Shown here: positions 43,854-55,699 of the stretch, in pieces
How the letters are laid out: every line of letters starts with the position of its first letter
Numbering within the stretch: the first letter of the stretch is position 1
Assembly (NCBI RefSeq): GCF_030272615.1
Contig: NC_081415.1
Span: forward strand, 507,857,373-507,921,372
Length of the DNA stretch: 64,000 nt
Reading direction: 5' to 3'
Source: Cryptomeria japonica
Lineage: Eukaryota > Streptophyta > Pinopsida > Cupressales > Cupressaceae
Made by a program: the position numbers and the translations under genes
The notes under the pieces: model-generated
The model's input: the letters and a program-made list of their open reading frames with translations, nothing else
Told to the model about the DNA's origin: nothing
The model's database searches: none

Positions 43854-46310
43854 TGTTAGACACAATGTACCATTGAGAGGGGGAGGGGGTGAATCAATGG
43901 TTCTCAAACTTTTCCCTTTAGCTATTCTATATGAGCATACCGATTAACACATCTAGCTGAATGCAGACTTACCGGTTAGAGAGGAGACTAAACACAAATG
44001 CATTGACACAAAGGGACATCACATAACACGAGGATGTATGAGGAAAACCCAAGATGGGAAAAACCTCGGCGAGCAATGCTGTTGGAGTCTACTGCTCTAA
44101 TCCATCCTCACAATGAAAAACCTGTCACAAAGTTTAGGGAACCAACCCAAGGAGCACCAACCTGTGACTTTAGGGTACCAACCCAAGGAGCTATAACCCC
44201 TTCCCGATTTATGGGCTACAACCCAAAGGAGCTACAACCCCTACACCGAGCTACAACTCAGTGTTCATAAGGAAAACATCAAATACAAAGGTAGTAATCT
44301 AGTTACAAGTGAATCTTGTAACAACTCAATACAAAATTCCTTGCCAGTAAGGTATCTCCTTAGCCTTACCAGTTCTTTGCTCACTCTGACTGAATCTTCA
44401 CTAGCTCAGTCACTATCTTGTTGGATCTTCTCTCTTACTTACTGCTTTCTCTTCTCACTGCTATTGTTTACTGGTTCACCTTCCTCTCTGTCGGTTCTCA
44501 CTTCCTTCAGCTCTCTGCTTCTCTCTAGCGATACTATACTTAGCCGATTCTATGCCTGCCTAACTTGGAGTGCTACCTTCACTTTTTTTCCGCTATGATC
44601 CTTACCGGTTCTGCTCTGCTACTGGTTGATCCCTTAAACTTGATTCTCCCTCACACTAAGTCTTTTCTCAAATATGCGTTGTGCACTTGACGGATTTGCT
44701 CTAACTTGTAGAAGTAACACTTAGTCACTTCACAACAACACTAAACTCTTCTTCTCAGCAACACTAAACAATCTCTTTGGCCTTCATACTTATAGCCAGG
44801 TTTTCCCGCCAACGCTCAATTCAAAATTCAGGTGGTTAGGGTTTCCTTACCCTCCTCGAGGCAAACCAAATCCAATTAGATCTTGCTCGATCTGATCACT
44901 CTGACATCCATTTGCACAACTCCGTCATTAACGCGCCTTCTAAAACACAACTTCCTTCTTCAACAACCTGCAAACGATCTGTCGACATACTTCTTGGTCA
45001 ATCGCCATTAATGGCATGATGGTTTGCTTCAACTACTTTGATTTGCTCGATTAGTCTATTCGCGATCCTCTCTTGTCCGTTTAATCGCGATCCGCGCACT
45101 TCTGCCGCTTCACCTCGAGCTTCACAGTCCCCTTTAAAGTCGACCAACTCTACAGCTACCCCGTCGGTGTACACTCCATCTTCGTCCGATGCAGGTTTTC
45201 CACCTTGACTCTATGTGGCATCCATGTCGGCCATCTGCCAGCTTGACTCCTTCATGTTGGTCCAGATGGGATCACCAACCAACTACTCTACTGGTTCCTC
45301 TTTCCTGCCGGTATACTAACCTTGCTGGTACCTCACTCACTCATCATGTCTGCACTTTGCTGAACTGTCGATAGAACACTTAAACTGGTCTTCAGACATG
45401 ACTAACCTAAGCATGCACATTCCCATCAATTGGAAAGTTTTCTATATTTGCACCTTGTCCATATTATCGGTGGGCTTACATACCGGTTACCACTCTTGAT
45501 GACACCATGTCATCAACCTTCACAAGACTCCATCTTCAGTCAGGTCATTCTACTTCTGACTGCTTCTGCTAAGCCTTGCCTTCTCCTCGATCAATTATGT
45601 TCATTCCTCTACCAGTTTGACAAGGTGACAAACACTTCACACTTTCTTTGTACTAGCATCTCAACATGCCTTCTCTGTTGGTCCAATGCATAACCCTGAT
45701 CTCATGCACTTAAGGCATTCCCTCAATTCACCGATAGATCTGGTGTGATCCTTCAAGTATTTGCTTTTATCTCTTCACTCGTATCTCACCAAACTATAAT
45801 GCACACAATGCATAATAGGAGATAAGCTCCACTTATCGGTGGAGTAACACCTTGTCTTCTGCATCCTGCAATGTACTCATGTGGCTTCCCTGTTTATGCA
45901 ACATCTCTTCAAATAGGCACATGTGATCTGATGTGGTCACATTCACTGTCAATCATTGCTTCTCATGATGACTCCATCTTCATCTCGTGGGAGTCCTATT
46001 GTTTTGCAACCTCACAACATACTGGTGACTTGTTTATTCTTCTCCTCTAGTGTTGATGTGATTCAGATAATATTCCACCTCTTCATCACAAACAACCGTT
46101 CAAACACCTTTCTATCTCATCACACAAGTCAGGCACTCACTCATGTACTGGTGACTCATGAGGTCATCTTCCTTACCTTACCGGTGTTCTCCAGCACAAG
46201 GTGATATTCAAGATATCACATCTTGCACTCCATAGCAGTGTTGCACATACATCTCTTCTACCGGTAGTCATGCCATATCGGTTGACATCAATGACAACAC
46301 AATGCCAACA
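43854..46310 (-). mobile_element. Solo LTR of a copia-type element, with perfect target duplication
   Basis: 2457 bp. The ends are TGTTAGACAC and GACAACACAATGCCAACA, so on the minus strand it runs TGTTGGCATTGTGTTGTC...GTGTCTAACA, like the other copia LTRs here. The 5-base duplication AGTTG flanks it on both sides (43849-43853 and 46311-46315). No internal region remains, as expected after recombination between two LTRs. ACCGGT-type motifs are frequent inside. It has no long ORF. Confidence 0.9.
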
Positions 46311-46315
46311 AGTTG

Positions 46316-47760
46316 TGCCTATAAGAATTGGAGTGGTCTAACCTTAATTGAACCATGAAATTTTGGTATTATATTAGTTTGAATTTGAATTTGATGTAGG
46401 TTCAGATTCCTGAGTTTGGAAAAAGAAAACTACACGATTCATTTTTTCTCCCATCAACTGCGATGACTTTCTTCTCGGATTTGCAAAGCACACCAACCCA
46501 TGTTTTTTAAAATCTCCTTAGTTCATTTCCGGTTCTCATAGATTTTTTTTTTTTAAGAGTTCATCCATGATGAAATTGGTTCAGATTCTACAGAATTTGA
46601 GTGTAATCTTAGGCTGGATCAACTTGGAATCCAAATTGGGTTCGAATTAGACCTGGATTTGAGCCTGCAAGCAGAGAAGCAATAATAGAGCATCAAAGGG
46701 ACAATTAAGAAAGTAGAATAAAAAATAGTCATTTGGGGCAAATATAAGTGCCAAATCACTCAAGAATTTCTTTAGAATATTTCCCAATGCCAATCAAATA
46801 CAGAGTATTGGATTATCAAAATTTAATAATAGTTGATATGAAGTGAATACAAATAGGAACAACAATCTAATATAAATGTTTATAGAGTGATCTTCATTCT
46901 TAATTCTGCGACAATAGGTATTGCAATTCACTACTAATAGCTGTCTGTGGTATAAATTTACAGAAATCCAATAAATGCACTTACCACGTCTCTTAGCTGG
47001 TCACAAATTGCAGCTACATTAAGGAAAACAACAGAGGTATCCAAGTTGTATTAAACCTTTCTACAAAATCTAATAATAAATATCGATATTTGAACCAAGA
47101 ATAATACTTTACCAAACATTCTTGGTTTTTAGGCAAGCTAGTCATAAATTTTATCGAATCTCATTCATTTAGCTCAAAATTGCTCCACAAACACAAAATA
47201 ATAACCAAATTTTTCTCTGAGCAATTTGAAAAAAATAACTCCAGGTCAACAAAGATGTGTAGAAATCCCAATGTTCTAGTTGATCTACATATCTCAATCT
47301 AAATAGTAAATTAGTATATCAAACGCGAACAAAACTAAATGGGCTACTCAAGAACTCAAGCTTGAATGAGGTGTAATGACCTGAATTTTCAGCCCCAAGA
47401 TAATGAACATCATCAGAATGCCCATCATCAACCTCTGCATCATTAGCAGAAGGGAATTTGGCACTATACCATAACATACAATTTTATGCTACAACATAAT
47501 CAAACCATGACCTATTTTTAAGTAGTATCAAAGGATGAAACCAGCCAAATGATCTAAATATTCTCGATATAAAGCAAACGACTCTTACACTTCCCAAATG
47601 CAAGATGCCCAATTTCTAGACTGTAACCTTTATTCGATGTGCTATTGAAACGGTTGGTTGCGGTTATAATTGTCCTTTCTTTTTTGTTTCACGGATGTGT
47701 TGACGTTGTATTGGACGCCTCTCGGTATAATAAATGAAATACGATAATTTTTTATTAAAG
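46316..47760. other. Unassigned non-coding DNA
   Basis: No coding signal, repeat border or RNA gene recognised in about 1.45 kb. Confidence 0.5.
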
Positions 47761-48055
47761 TGATTTCTTACAATTATTGATAACTTGATTTGAGTAAAAA
47801 TGAAATAAAAAAGATATTTATTAAAGTGATAATTAATAAACCACTTTATTAGATATTTTTCTTATTCACATTTATTGAGGAGTTATAGATATTATTACAT
47901 TTATGAGGGAGTACATGCCTTGTTTGTCTTTGTTTGACCATTTAATGCATTTTTAAGAGTCTTTATGATAAAGGACGAGGAGGGTTGAATTTTTTCTCAA
48001 GCAAATGTCTTTTCAGAGTTGTTTAAGGACCTAAAAAATAGGCTTTTTGACTATG
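47761..48055 (+). repeat. Dispersed repeat, copy 2
   Basis: Inverted partner of 10865-11170. It ends at 48055, where a copia LTR remnant begins, so it seems to have inserted into, or recombined with, that LTR. Confidence 0.7.
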
Positions 48056-48198
48056 CACACATAGATTAAAAGTTTTGTAAAACATTGAGTCAACCCCCTC
48101 TCAGTGTCCATTTGTGTTTTTCAATTGTTATCAAAGCACTAGGTTCCCTTATAGCAAAAACTTTCTCTAGCTTGGGTAGATCCTACTTTATGAAGACA

Positions 48199-49029
48199 AT
48201 GGCTAGGAATGAATCTTCCTCTTCTAAAGCACGTATGTTTGATGCCACAAACTATGCCTTCTGGAGCAGAAGAATGGAAACCTATTTATTCTCCATAGGT
48301 TGTGATGTCTAGATGCCAGTAAAAATTGGTTATACTGTTCTTCAAGCACCCCCTACAGATTCTGATGCTAAAAAGGAATATGAGAATAATGCTAGAGCCA
48401 AGAATTCCATCCTTAGTGGCTTATTTGATATAGAGTTTGTCCTAGTGATGCACTGCACAACTGTAAAAGATACTTCGGATAAGCTGCAAAAAATCTATGA
48501 AGTCGATATCAAAGTAAGGGAGGCCAAACCACAAAATCTCAGAGGTCGGTTTGATGGATTAAAAATGAAGGAAGAAGAGAAAATAGCTGAATACATTCAA
48601 AGAGTAGATGGAATTGTAAATACTATAAGAGGACTCGGTGAGGAAGTCAAAGATGAAGTCATTGTCAAAAAGGTACTAAGATCTCTCACTCCAAAGTATG
48701 ACACCAAAGTCTTAGCCATCGAAGAAGCTAAAGATCTGACCACCTTCTCTATGGATGAACTATTTGGCACTCTGTCAACCTATGAGATGAGAGAAATAAG
48801 TGGAGAACTATCAAAGAGAGAGGCAACATTCAACATAACCAAGAAAGGAAAAGAAGAAGCTTCTCATGAAGAAGATGAATGTGATTCTTTTTTAGCTAAC
48901 TTTGTGAGAAAACTCAAAAAGGGATTAGGCAAGTACAAAGAAGAACTTGACTTTGATGCTACTGTAGCTAACTTTGTGAGAATGCAAATCAGTGTTGGAC
49001 CCACAGTGCATTGGACCTATCACATCTGA
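48199..49029 (+). pseudogene. Copia gag, one early stop
   Basis: From the ATG at 48199, MARNESSSSKARMFDATNYA and FWSRRMETYL are the usual copia gag N-terminus. A TAG at 48310 breaks it, then the frame runs on with RAKNSILSGLFDIEF, DKLQKIYEVDIKV, AEYIQRVDGIVNTIRG and VLRSLTPKYDTKV, all UBN2-type gag motifs. Near the end a short segment is duplicated (VANFVR appears twice), and from about 48984 the sequence is LTR-derived. The zinc knuckle seen in the sister copy at 59638 is missing. Confidence 0.88.
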
Positions 49030-49203
49030 TTCTTGAGGACTACAGATTTAAATACGTTTATTCATGGCAGTTTGACTAGAATGGTGGTTTGACTTGATGA
49101 TATTTGTCGCTTATTGGCCTATCACATTCGACTAAAAGTGCTTGCAGATGTCTAGGTGGCATTTTGGTTTACTAAGGCCGAGTTGGATTCAAGTGGTTCC
49201 CAC
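48984..49203 (+). repeat. 220-bp module shared with the 3' LTR
   Basis: Matches 53478-53697, starting AAATCAGTGTTGGACCC and including GCAGATGTCTAGGTGGCATT and TTTGGTTTACTAAGGCC. Here it lies between gag and the integrase end, replacing protease and the integrase core. Confidence 0.8.
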
Positions 49204-50035
49204 ATTTCGAGATGTTTGGTAGCAAATGTCTCATCAAAAAAGATGAGGATGGATTAGGCAACTTTGAATCAAGATGTGATGAAGGTATCTTCTTAGAATA
49301 CTCCACTCACAATAAGGCCTAGACATATTTTAACCAAAGGCTGAAGAAAGTGGTGGAAAGTGTACATGTGAGAATTGATGATCTACATAAAGGTAAACCA
49401 ACCACAGTAAATCAAATTGAAGAACCATGTGTTGAAGATGAAGAACAATCTAAAAGTGAGCAAGAAGAGGCTCCTAGCAAAGCTCCAAACAGATATGTGC
49501 AAAAGAATCACCTCGAGGGTCAGATTATAGGGAACATGAATGATGGTGTGCAAACAAGAAGGAGAGAAAGGAATATTGAACAAGTAAATAGTTGTCTTTT
49601 GACTGAGATGGAACTCGAGACATATGACGAGGCCAGCAAGAGTGACAAGTGGATGAAGGGCATGGAAGAAGAGCTGCAACAGATTGAGAAAAATAAAACA
49701 TGGGAATTGGTTCCTAGACCTGTTGATAAGAATGTCATTGGGACTAAATGGGTCTATAGGAACAAGATGAATGAAGAAGGCAAAGTAATCAGGAACAAAG
49801 CAAGACTATTGTGCAAGAGATATGCTCAAGTTGAGGGGATAGAATTTGAGGAGACATTTGCACCAGTTGCAAGACTTGAAGCAATCAAAATGTTTTTGCT
49901 TTCTCAACCTATAAAGGATACAAAGTATACCAAATAGATGTTAATTCTGCATTTCTCAATGGAAACCTAGAAGAAGAGGTATATATAGAGCAACTTCAAA
50001 GGTTTCAGCTACGTGAAGATGAGAAGTTTGTCTGC
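49204..50035 (+). pseudogene. Copia integrase C-terminus and reverse transcriptase N-terminus
   Basis: FGSKCLIKKDEDGLGNFESR and CDEGIFLEYS are the integrase C-terminal region. After a linker, [40 protein letters not shown] and [14 protein letters not shown] give the reverse transcriptase start. A frame shift near 49930 precedes FQLREDEKFVCIE, after which the minus-strand copia fragment cuts it off. Confidence 0.88.
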
Positions 50036-50300
50036 ATTGAGACTTGTAGCATTCTTTCAGATTGTAGACATTACCATTTGTCCTCTTTCCTTCTGCTAGA
50101 ACCTGACCAATTCTCTGCTTGCTTATCTGACAACTGGCAGAGTCAAATGTGAACTTGTACCCTTTGTCACAGATCTGACTTACACTTAGCAGATTACGCT
50201 TTAGTCCTTCCATATAGTACACATCATGAGCCTTGAGCTTTCTATCAATATTCAATGTACCATGACCCTTAATCTTGATAGAGGAGTTGTCACCAAACCT
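50036..50300 (-). pseudogene. Copia gag-pre-integrase fragment
   Basis: IKIKGHGTLNIDRKLKAHDV, VYYMEGLKRNLLSVSQICDK and FTFDSASCQISK are typical of the domain between protease and integrase. It is fused at about 50300 to gag sequence, so the zinc knuckle and protease active site were deleted. The left edge near 50036 is approximate because both elements are copia. Confidence 0.8.
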
Positions 50301-50656
50301 TCAAGCTGTGCTCTCAATTTCTGTAACTTGGCTTCCTTGACTTTAGGATCACCTTCAAATATTTTCTACAACTTATCCCAAGTTTCTTATGCAGATGAGC
50401 AGTGCATGGCTTTGACAAACTCATTATCAGATAACTCATTAAGAATGGCATTTTTATCTTTAGCATTGTTCTCATATTCCTTCTTAGCATCTGGATCAGT
50501 AGGGGGATCAGTAGGGATTATATAGCCTTTCACAACTGACATCCATACATCACAACCTAGAGAGGATAAATAGGTTTCCATTCTTCTACTCCAAAATGCA
50601 TAGTTGACACCAACAAACATAAGAGCTTTTGAGGAGGCAGATTCATTTCTTGCCAT
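50300..50656 (-). pseudogene. Copia gag N-terminal part
   Basis: The ATG at 50656-50654 starts MARNESASSKALMFVGVNYA, followed by FWSRRMETYLSSLGCDVWMS and DAKKEYENNAKDKNAIL. A stop after MHCSSA precedes a further WDKL-type block (ETWDKL, EAKLQKLRAQL) and the deletion junction. The open frame upstream of the ATG is leader and LTR sequence. Confidence 0.85.
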
Positions 50657-50717
50657 TGTGAACACTTGATAGGATTTACCCAAGCTAGAGAATGCTTTGA
50701 CAAAAGAAGGCACCTGG

Positions 50718-50729
50718 GCTCTGATACCA
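50718..50729 (-). promoter_or_regulatory. Primer binding site, perfect copia type
   Basis: The plus strand GCTCTGATACCA is the complement of TGGTATCAGAGC, the initiator-Met tRNA site, two bases from the LTR end at 50732. Confidence 0.92.
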
Positions 50730-50731
50730 AT

Positions 50732-52104
50732 TGTTGGACACAATAGATCACTGAAAGGGGGGTGAATCAGTGATTTAAACATTCTTTTCTAATAAGGGAT
50801 ATACCGGTACTGTATAAAATAGACAAAGTGCTGACCGGTAAGCTAAACAGTGCAAACTAAGTGTGTGAAAGGATTTTCTATAACATCAAAATAACACATA
50901 CACAAGAATCTTATTGGTCTATGAAACCTCCACACACACTGCAACATTGCCTTTATGTTGGTCCTTACTCTATCGAAACTTCTCTCCCTCTGACTGCTTG
51001 ATTCACTTCACACTTGCCCAAACTTTGCCAGGCTTTGTCTCTGTCGATTTGTTCTCTATTGGTTCACACACACCTTACCGGTTTCTCCTTCAACACAGTA
51101 CATTCACTTAAGGTTTTTCTTGTTTTTCACTCAAACAATCTTTTCTCCCTTACTTTCATTCGCCAACATCATCACATAACATTCCGTAGCAACAACCTCA
51201 TCGATTTAGACTTGTATATTTAAAAACAAGTCTTCCCGCCAAAAACAAATTCAAACTTCAAGCAGTTAGGGTTTCTTTCCTTCGACCAAATTTGTATCCA
51301 ATCTAATTTAATCTGCCTTGGATCGCTCACCTGCGTTGGGGAGATGCATCTGTACATGTTTCTATTCATCTAATGCATGTTTTCTAGAAATAGCAAACTT
51401 AACCCTGCTTTACGGCCTTGATCTTTGTCGACCTCATTTCACCCAGCTATTTCTAACTGAAGGTCAATCTGCAATCAGATTTCGTGCCTCGATAAAAAAG
51501 CCAGCAACTACCTGATCATTCTCTGTCGTCCATTCTTCCTTGAGCCGCATTAGTCAAATATCATCTCGTGGTTTGTGGTTTTATCAGTTAATGACCAACA
51601 ACTGCGCAGACAACCATGTCGATGAACATTTCATCGACCTCTGCATGTTTACCACCTCAGCTCCACAGAGGACACATCGACATATATTCAACTCACCGTC
51701 ATAGGGTTGGTTCAACCTTGAACAACTGAAAAACCCTTCTACCGGTATAACCTTACCGGTATGACCAACATACTTATCAAACACTCTTACTGACAACACA
51801 TCATCCTGACAATTCATCTTGCCTTCCGGTATGACTTCATGTCATTCTTTCTGTTTAGCTCACTGGGTGTTGTTGTGATTCATCAAACAATCCACCTCTT
51901 TATCACAAATAACCAACCTTCATACCAGTCATAACTCAAGCATGCCAACTCACTCCTGCATCTCACCTCATACCGGTGGTATCATCTATCAACTCATAAC
52001 ATTCTTCTCTTCTTTATGCCAGTTCAATTTTCTTCATACCGGTTGACACACTCTATCGATAACTTGCAATACCGGTTGACATCAATGACAACTCAATGCC
52101 AATA
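50732..52104 (-). repeat. 5' LTR of the truncated minus-strand copia
   Basis: 1373 bp, plus-strand ends TGTTGGACACAATAG and GACAACTCAATGCCAATA. The terminal AATA replaces the usual AACA. ACCGGT motifs are common. Confidence 0.85.
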
Positions 52105-52106
52105 AG

Positions 52107-53080
52107 TATATGATCATAGTTGTGGTATATGTGGATGACATCATCTTCAGAGGTAACAAGGATATCGTATGCAAGGAGTTTGCTAATCAAATACAATCCA
52201 AGTTTGAGATGTCCATGCTTGGTGAGTTGTCATGTTTTCTTAGTTTGCATATTTCTCAGTTAGGTGATGGTGGATTTATATCACAAACCAAGTATGCTAA
52301 AGACATGTTGAAGAAGTTTCAGATGGAGGACAAAAAATTGGTTGGTACCCCCATGGTGATTGGATGCAAGTTAAGCAAAGATGATGAGTCACCTAGCGTA
52401 GATCAGACTCTGTATAGATCCATGATTGGAAGTCTATTGTATCTCATAGCCTCAAGGCCTGAAATAGTTGAAGTTGTGTGTATGGTGACAAGATTCCAAG
52501 CAGCTCCTAAGCAATCACATGTCAATGCTATTAGGAGGATATTCTTGTATCTGTAGGGGACTCTTAGTTATAACTTATGGCACTCAAAGAAAGGAGATTT
52601 CACTTTGCAAGCCTACACTGATGCAGATTGGGCATGATGTGTAGATGACAGGAAGAGTACCAGTGGTGGATCTTTCTTCCTCGGAGACAGGTTAGTGTCA
52701 TGACACAATAAGATGAAAGAATCCATTTCATTATCAATGGATGAAGCAGAGTATATTGCAACTGCTACATGTTTTCAACTCCTATGGATGAAGAAGACTC
52801 TCAAGGACGTTCATGTAGAGTATTAAGATCCCATTCCTATCATGTGTGACAAGTCAAGTGCAATCAATCTATCAAAGAACCATATCATGCATTCTAGGAA
52901 AAAGCACTTGCAATCAAATATCATTTTCTAAGAGAGGAGAAGGTAGTTGATAAGGAGGTCAAGCTGGAATATGTTCCTACATGCGAACAAGTGGCATATA
53001 TTTTGACTAAGCCCCTACCTAAGGATACATATGAATATCTCAAGATGAAATTGGGGGTTGTTCCTCCATTTAAAAGTTAA
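52107..53080 (+). pseudogene. Copia reverse transcriptase active site and RNase H
   Basis: Continues the plus-strand element after the interruption. IIVVVYVDDIIFRG holds the YVDD catalytic motif; KFEMSMLGELSCFLSLHISQ, KKLVGTPMVIG and LYRSMIGSLLYLIASRPEI follow. RNase H blocks include QAYTDADW, then after a stop VDDRKSTSGGSFF, SMDEAEYIATATC and CDKSSAINLSKNHIMHSRKK. The frame then shifts into the LADILTKPL-like end near 53005 (WHIFxLSPYL in one frame). At least four stops are present. Confidence 0.88.
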
Positions 53081-53865
53081 GAAGTTAATGAGAGTCACTG
53101 GTTCATGGGGAGCCTATTGTTCCATCATCTTCTTCCTTGAACCTTATGCTTTCTTAGGGGGAGTTCTTAAATCTTTGTAAGCAGTATTGCCACTTATTTT
53201 TATATTGTAATAATGGTTCATCTTGCACAACTCTACAATATCACTGATGATGCATATTTGTCAGCATATCAGTCTATTTGTTTCTTTGATGGGAAAAATT
53301 GGTCTATTGTCATAGTGGAAATCACACCCTTTGCGATTGTTGTCAAAGGGGGAGAGAAGACAATTGCCAGTCTGTGTGTTGGCATTATATTGTCATTGAT
53401 GTCAATAAGTGAACATTGGTAGACAGGTGAAGCCTACACAAATGTTGGAGGTTTCAGAAGACATGGGTTGCAAAATGTAAATCAGTGTTGGACCCAAAGT
53501 GTGTTGGACCCATCAGGTCTAATTCTTGAGGACTACAGATTGAAATATGTTAATTCATGGCAGTTTGACCAGAATGACGGTTCGACTCGATGAACTTTGT
53601 CGCTTATCGATGTATCACTTTCAACTAAAAGTGCCTGCAGATGTCTAGGTGGCATTTTGGTTTACTAAGGCCTAGTTGGATTCGAGTGGTCCCCACCTAT
53701 CTAGGTGTTCTCATATGTACAAGATTTGTGTTGGTGACTTAGTGGTTTGCTTTGGTTGTGTTGTGTTTGTGTGTGACCCATAGTGCGTGTGCTAGCGCCT
53801 TGATACCCCTTGGTATGTTGGAAGGTAGCAAAATGATCCTGCGAGATAAGAAATTGCAAGGAGGT

Positions 53866-54669
53866 TGATGCAGGCGCATCCCCGGTCTTTGAGAAATCTT
53901 TCATCAACCAAAAACATTTCCTTTCAGCTTAGTTCTTGTGTGTAATTTTCTATGTTCTTACTGGTAGTTGCTTGCTTTTCATTGTAGTTTCTATTTTTGG
54001 TTTCTGGGCTGTTTCTTGTGCTTAATTTCAGATTTTTCAGTTCATTTGGATTCTTTTTCGATCAGTTATCGCTCCCGGTTGACTGTTTTGTGTTTTAGGA
54101 CAATTCTTGTGCTTACTGGTTAACTTTCCTTCATTATCAAAGCAGTTCTTGGTGTGTGGATCTATTTTGGGTCTTGTCCAATGTTCTTTGGCGTGTGGTC
54201 GACCTTTTTGCTATACTACACTTCTTGGTTGTTATTTTCCGAAAGGATCTCTTTCATTCTTAGGGCTGACCTAGTTACACATTTCATTTTCCTGCATTGG
54301 TAAATGTAACCTGTTAAGGCCGACCCAGATATGTTCCAGAGGGTATATATAGGCTATTATGTAATCATTTGTGGAAGAAGAGGACGGGGAAATAGGAATA
54401 AGGATTTAGATTCGCATTCAGTGATACGGTTGATTCTTAGAGTCTCGGTTGGATTGTATCTGGCTTGAATCCTGCATGTAACCGGTTAATTACCAGATGT
54501 TTTATTATGATTATATGATGATAACCAGATGGTTGCCGAAAGTTCTAAGTCAATAATATGACCTGTTTATGTAATCTTGCTATCTTTTCTTGTTTCTTTT
54601 GTTGTGTTACTCTTTCTGCATAAGCCAATCAACTCTGTTTTGAGGGTTTCACTGGTTATGGCTGCATCA
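53866..54669 (+). repeat. 5' LTR of the gypsy element
   Basis: Starts TGATGCAGGCGCATCC and ends TTATGGCTGCATCA. It carries TATATATAGGCTATTATG near 54343, a possible TATA region. Confidence 0.9.
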
Positions 54670-54671
54670 AA

Positions 54672-54683
54672 TGGTATCAGAGC
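54672..54683 (+). promoter_or_regulatory. Primer binding site of the gypsy element
   Basis: TGGTATCAGAGC, perfect complement of the initiator-Met tRNA 3' end, two bases after the LTR. Confidence 0.9.
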
Positions 54684-54834
54684 TGGTTATGAACTAGTAT
54701 GTAGAAGAGTTGTTTGCGAACCTTGAGGCATTCCTTTGGGTGGACAGATAATTGATTGGAGGCAGGCTGTACGTGTGTTCAATAGATCACCCAGGAGACG
54801 CGATTGAAATGGGTAGTGAGCAGAGAAGGAGATT

Positions 54835-55665
54835 TTGCCTAGAAGTACAAACCCTCGGAGGGTAGAGCAAATGATGGATGACTTCAAGAATGAAGTGAGG
54901 AAAGAAATCCAGAACGCATTGGCTAGTTTGCGAAAGAACCCTGAATCTGAGGATGAGTATGAAGAAGCCGATGAAGATCTTGGAGTAGAAGACATTGAAG
55001 GACCGGAATATGAAAGAGAGGAAAGATCCCTGAGAGCAGTAGCGCAAGCGAGTAAAGTTTATAAAGTGGAAGTTTCAAAATTTTCCAAAATGCTGAACCT
55101 GGAGGATATGATTGATTGGATCAGAGAGTTGGAGGATTACTTTGAGTTTGAGGATGTCAAGGACCCTGAGAGAGTTTGGTTGACACAGACTAAGTTGAAA
55201 GGGCATGTTGCCTTATGGTGGAAAGAATTGCAGAAAGACAGAGTGGAGAATGGTGAAATGAAGATCACCCAGTGGAGACAAATGGTTGCAAGATTAAAGG
55301 CCAAGTTCATACCGGGAGATTGAGTTGGAATTGTTTAAAAAGTTGCACAACCTGAAACAGAGAAACATGACTAAGAAAGAATATACTGAGGCAAGGTGAT
55401 GATTAGATTTGGACATAGAGAGATGGATAGAGAAAAGGTGGTGAGGTACATAAATAGACTTGCATTTAACATTCACGATGAGATGAGTATGTTGAGGGTT
55501 TCCACAGTTGAAGAAGCTTACTATTATGCTTTGAAGGCTGAGGAGAAGGTGAGAAGAAGACAATCGAATAGACCTAGAGGGAAGGAGAGATTTAAGGGGA
55601 AAATGAGTACAAAGAAGCAGAATGTTGAGGAAGAATCAAAACCTAAGTGTTGTAAAGAACCATAA
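54835..55665 (+). pseudogene. Ty3/gypsy gag, broken
   Basis: The first open part (to 55323) has an acidic stretch (ESEDEYEEADEDLG) and the gag capsid blocks VSKFSKMLNLEDMIDWIREL, EDYFEFEDV, LKGHVALWWKELQ and WRQMVARLKAKFIP. A stop and frame shifts break the next 60 bases, then RFGHREMDREKVVRYINRL and EEAYYYALKAEEKV complete the domain, followed by a basic RRRQSNRPRGKERFKGK tail. The start may be earlier than the first listed codon, because no ATG opens the domain clearly. Confidence 0.85.
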
Positions 55666-55699
55666 CATAAAATACAGAGGAAAGGCAATGGTAGTATTG

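Larger units (their letters stand above)
50036..52104 (-). mobile_element. Truncated minus-strand copia: 5' LTR, primer site, shortened gag
   Basis: On the minus strand: LTR 52104-50732, primer site, gag N-terminus, then a jump into the pre-integrase domain, ending near 50036 inside the plus-strand reverse transcriptase. The 3' half, including reverse transcriptase and 3' LTR, is missing, so insertion was followed by deletion. No target duplication can be shown because one end is lost. Confidence 0.82.
48056..53376 (+). mobile_element. Ty1/copia element body, plus strand, disrupted by a minus-strand copia
   Basis: A remnant of the 5' LTR end (48056-48123) is followed by a degraded primer site (TGTTATCAAAGC at 48126), gag, a 220-bp LTR-derived insert, the integrase end and reverse transcriptase N-terminus, a minus-strand copia fragment (about 50036-52104), then the reverse transcriptase centre and RNase H. 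A purine tract AAAGGGGGAGAGA (53345-53357) precedes the 3' LTR start at 53377. The protease and most of integrase are missing. Many stops and shifts mark it as dead. Confidence 0.85.
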
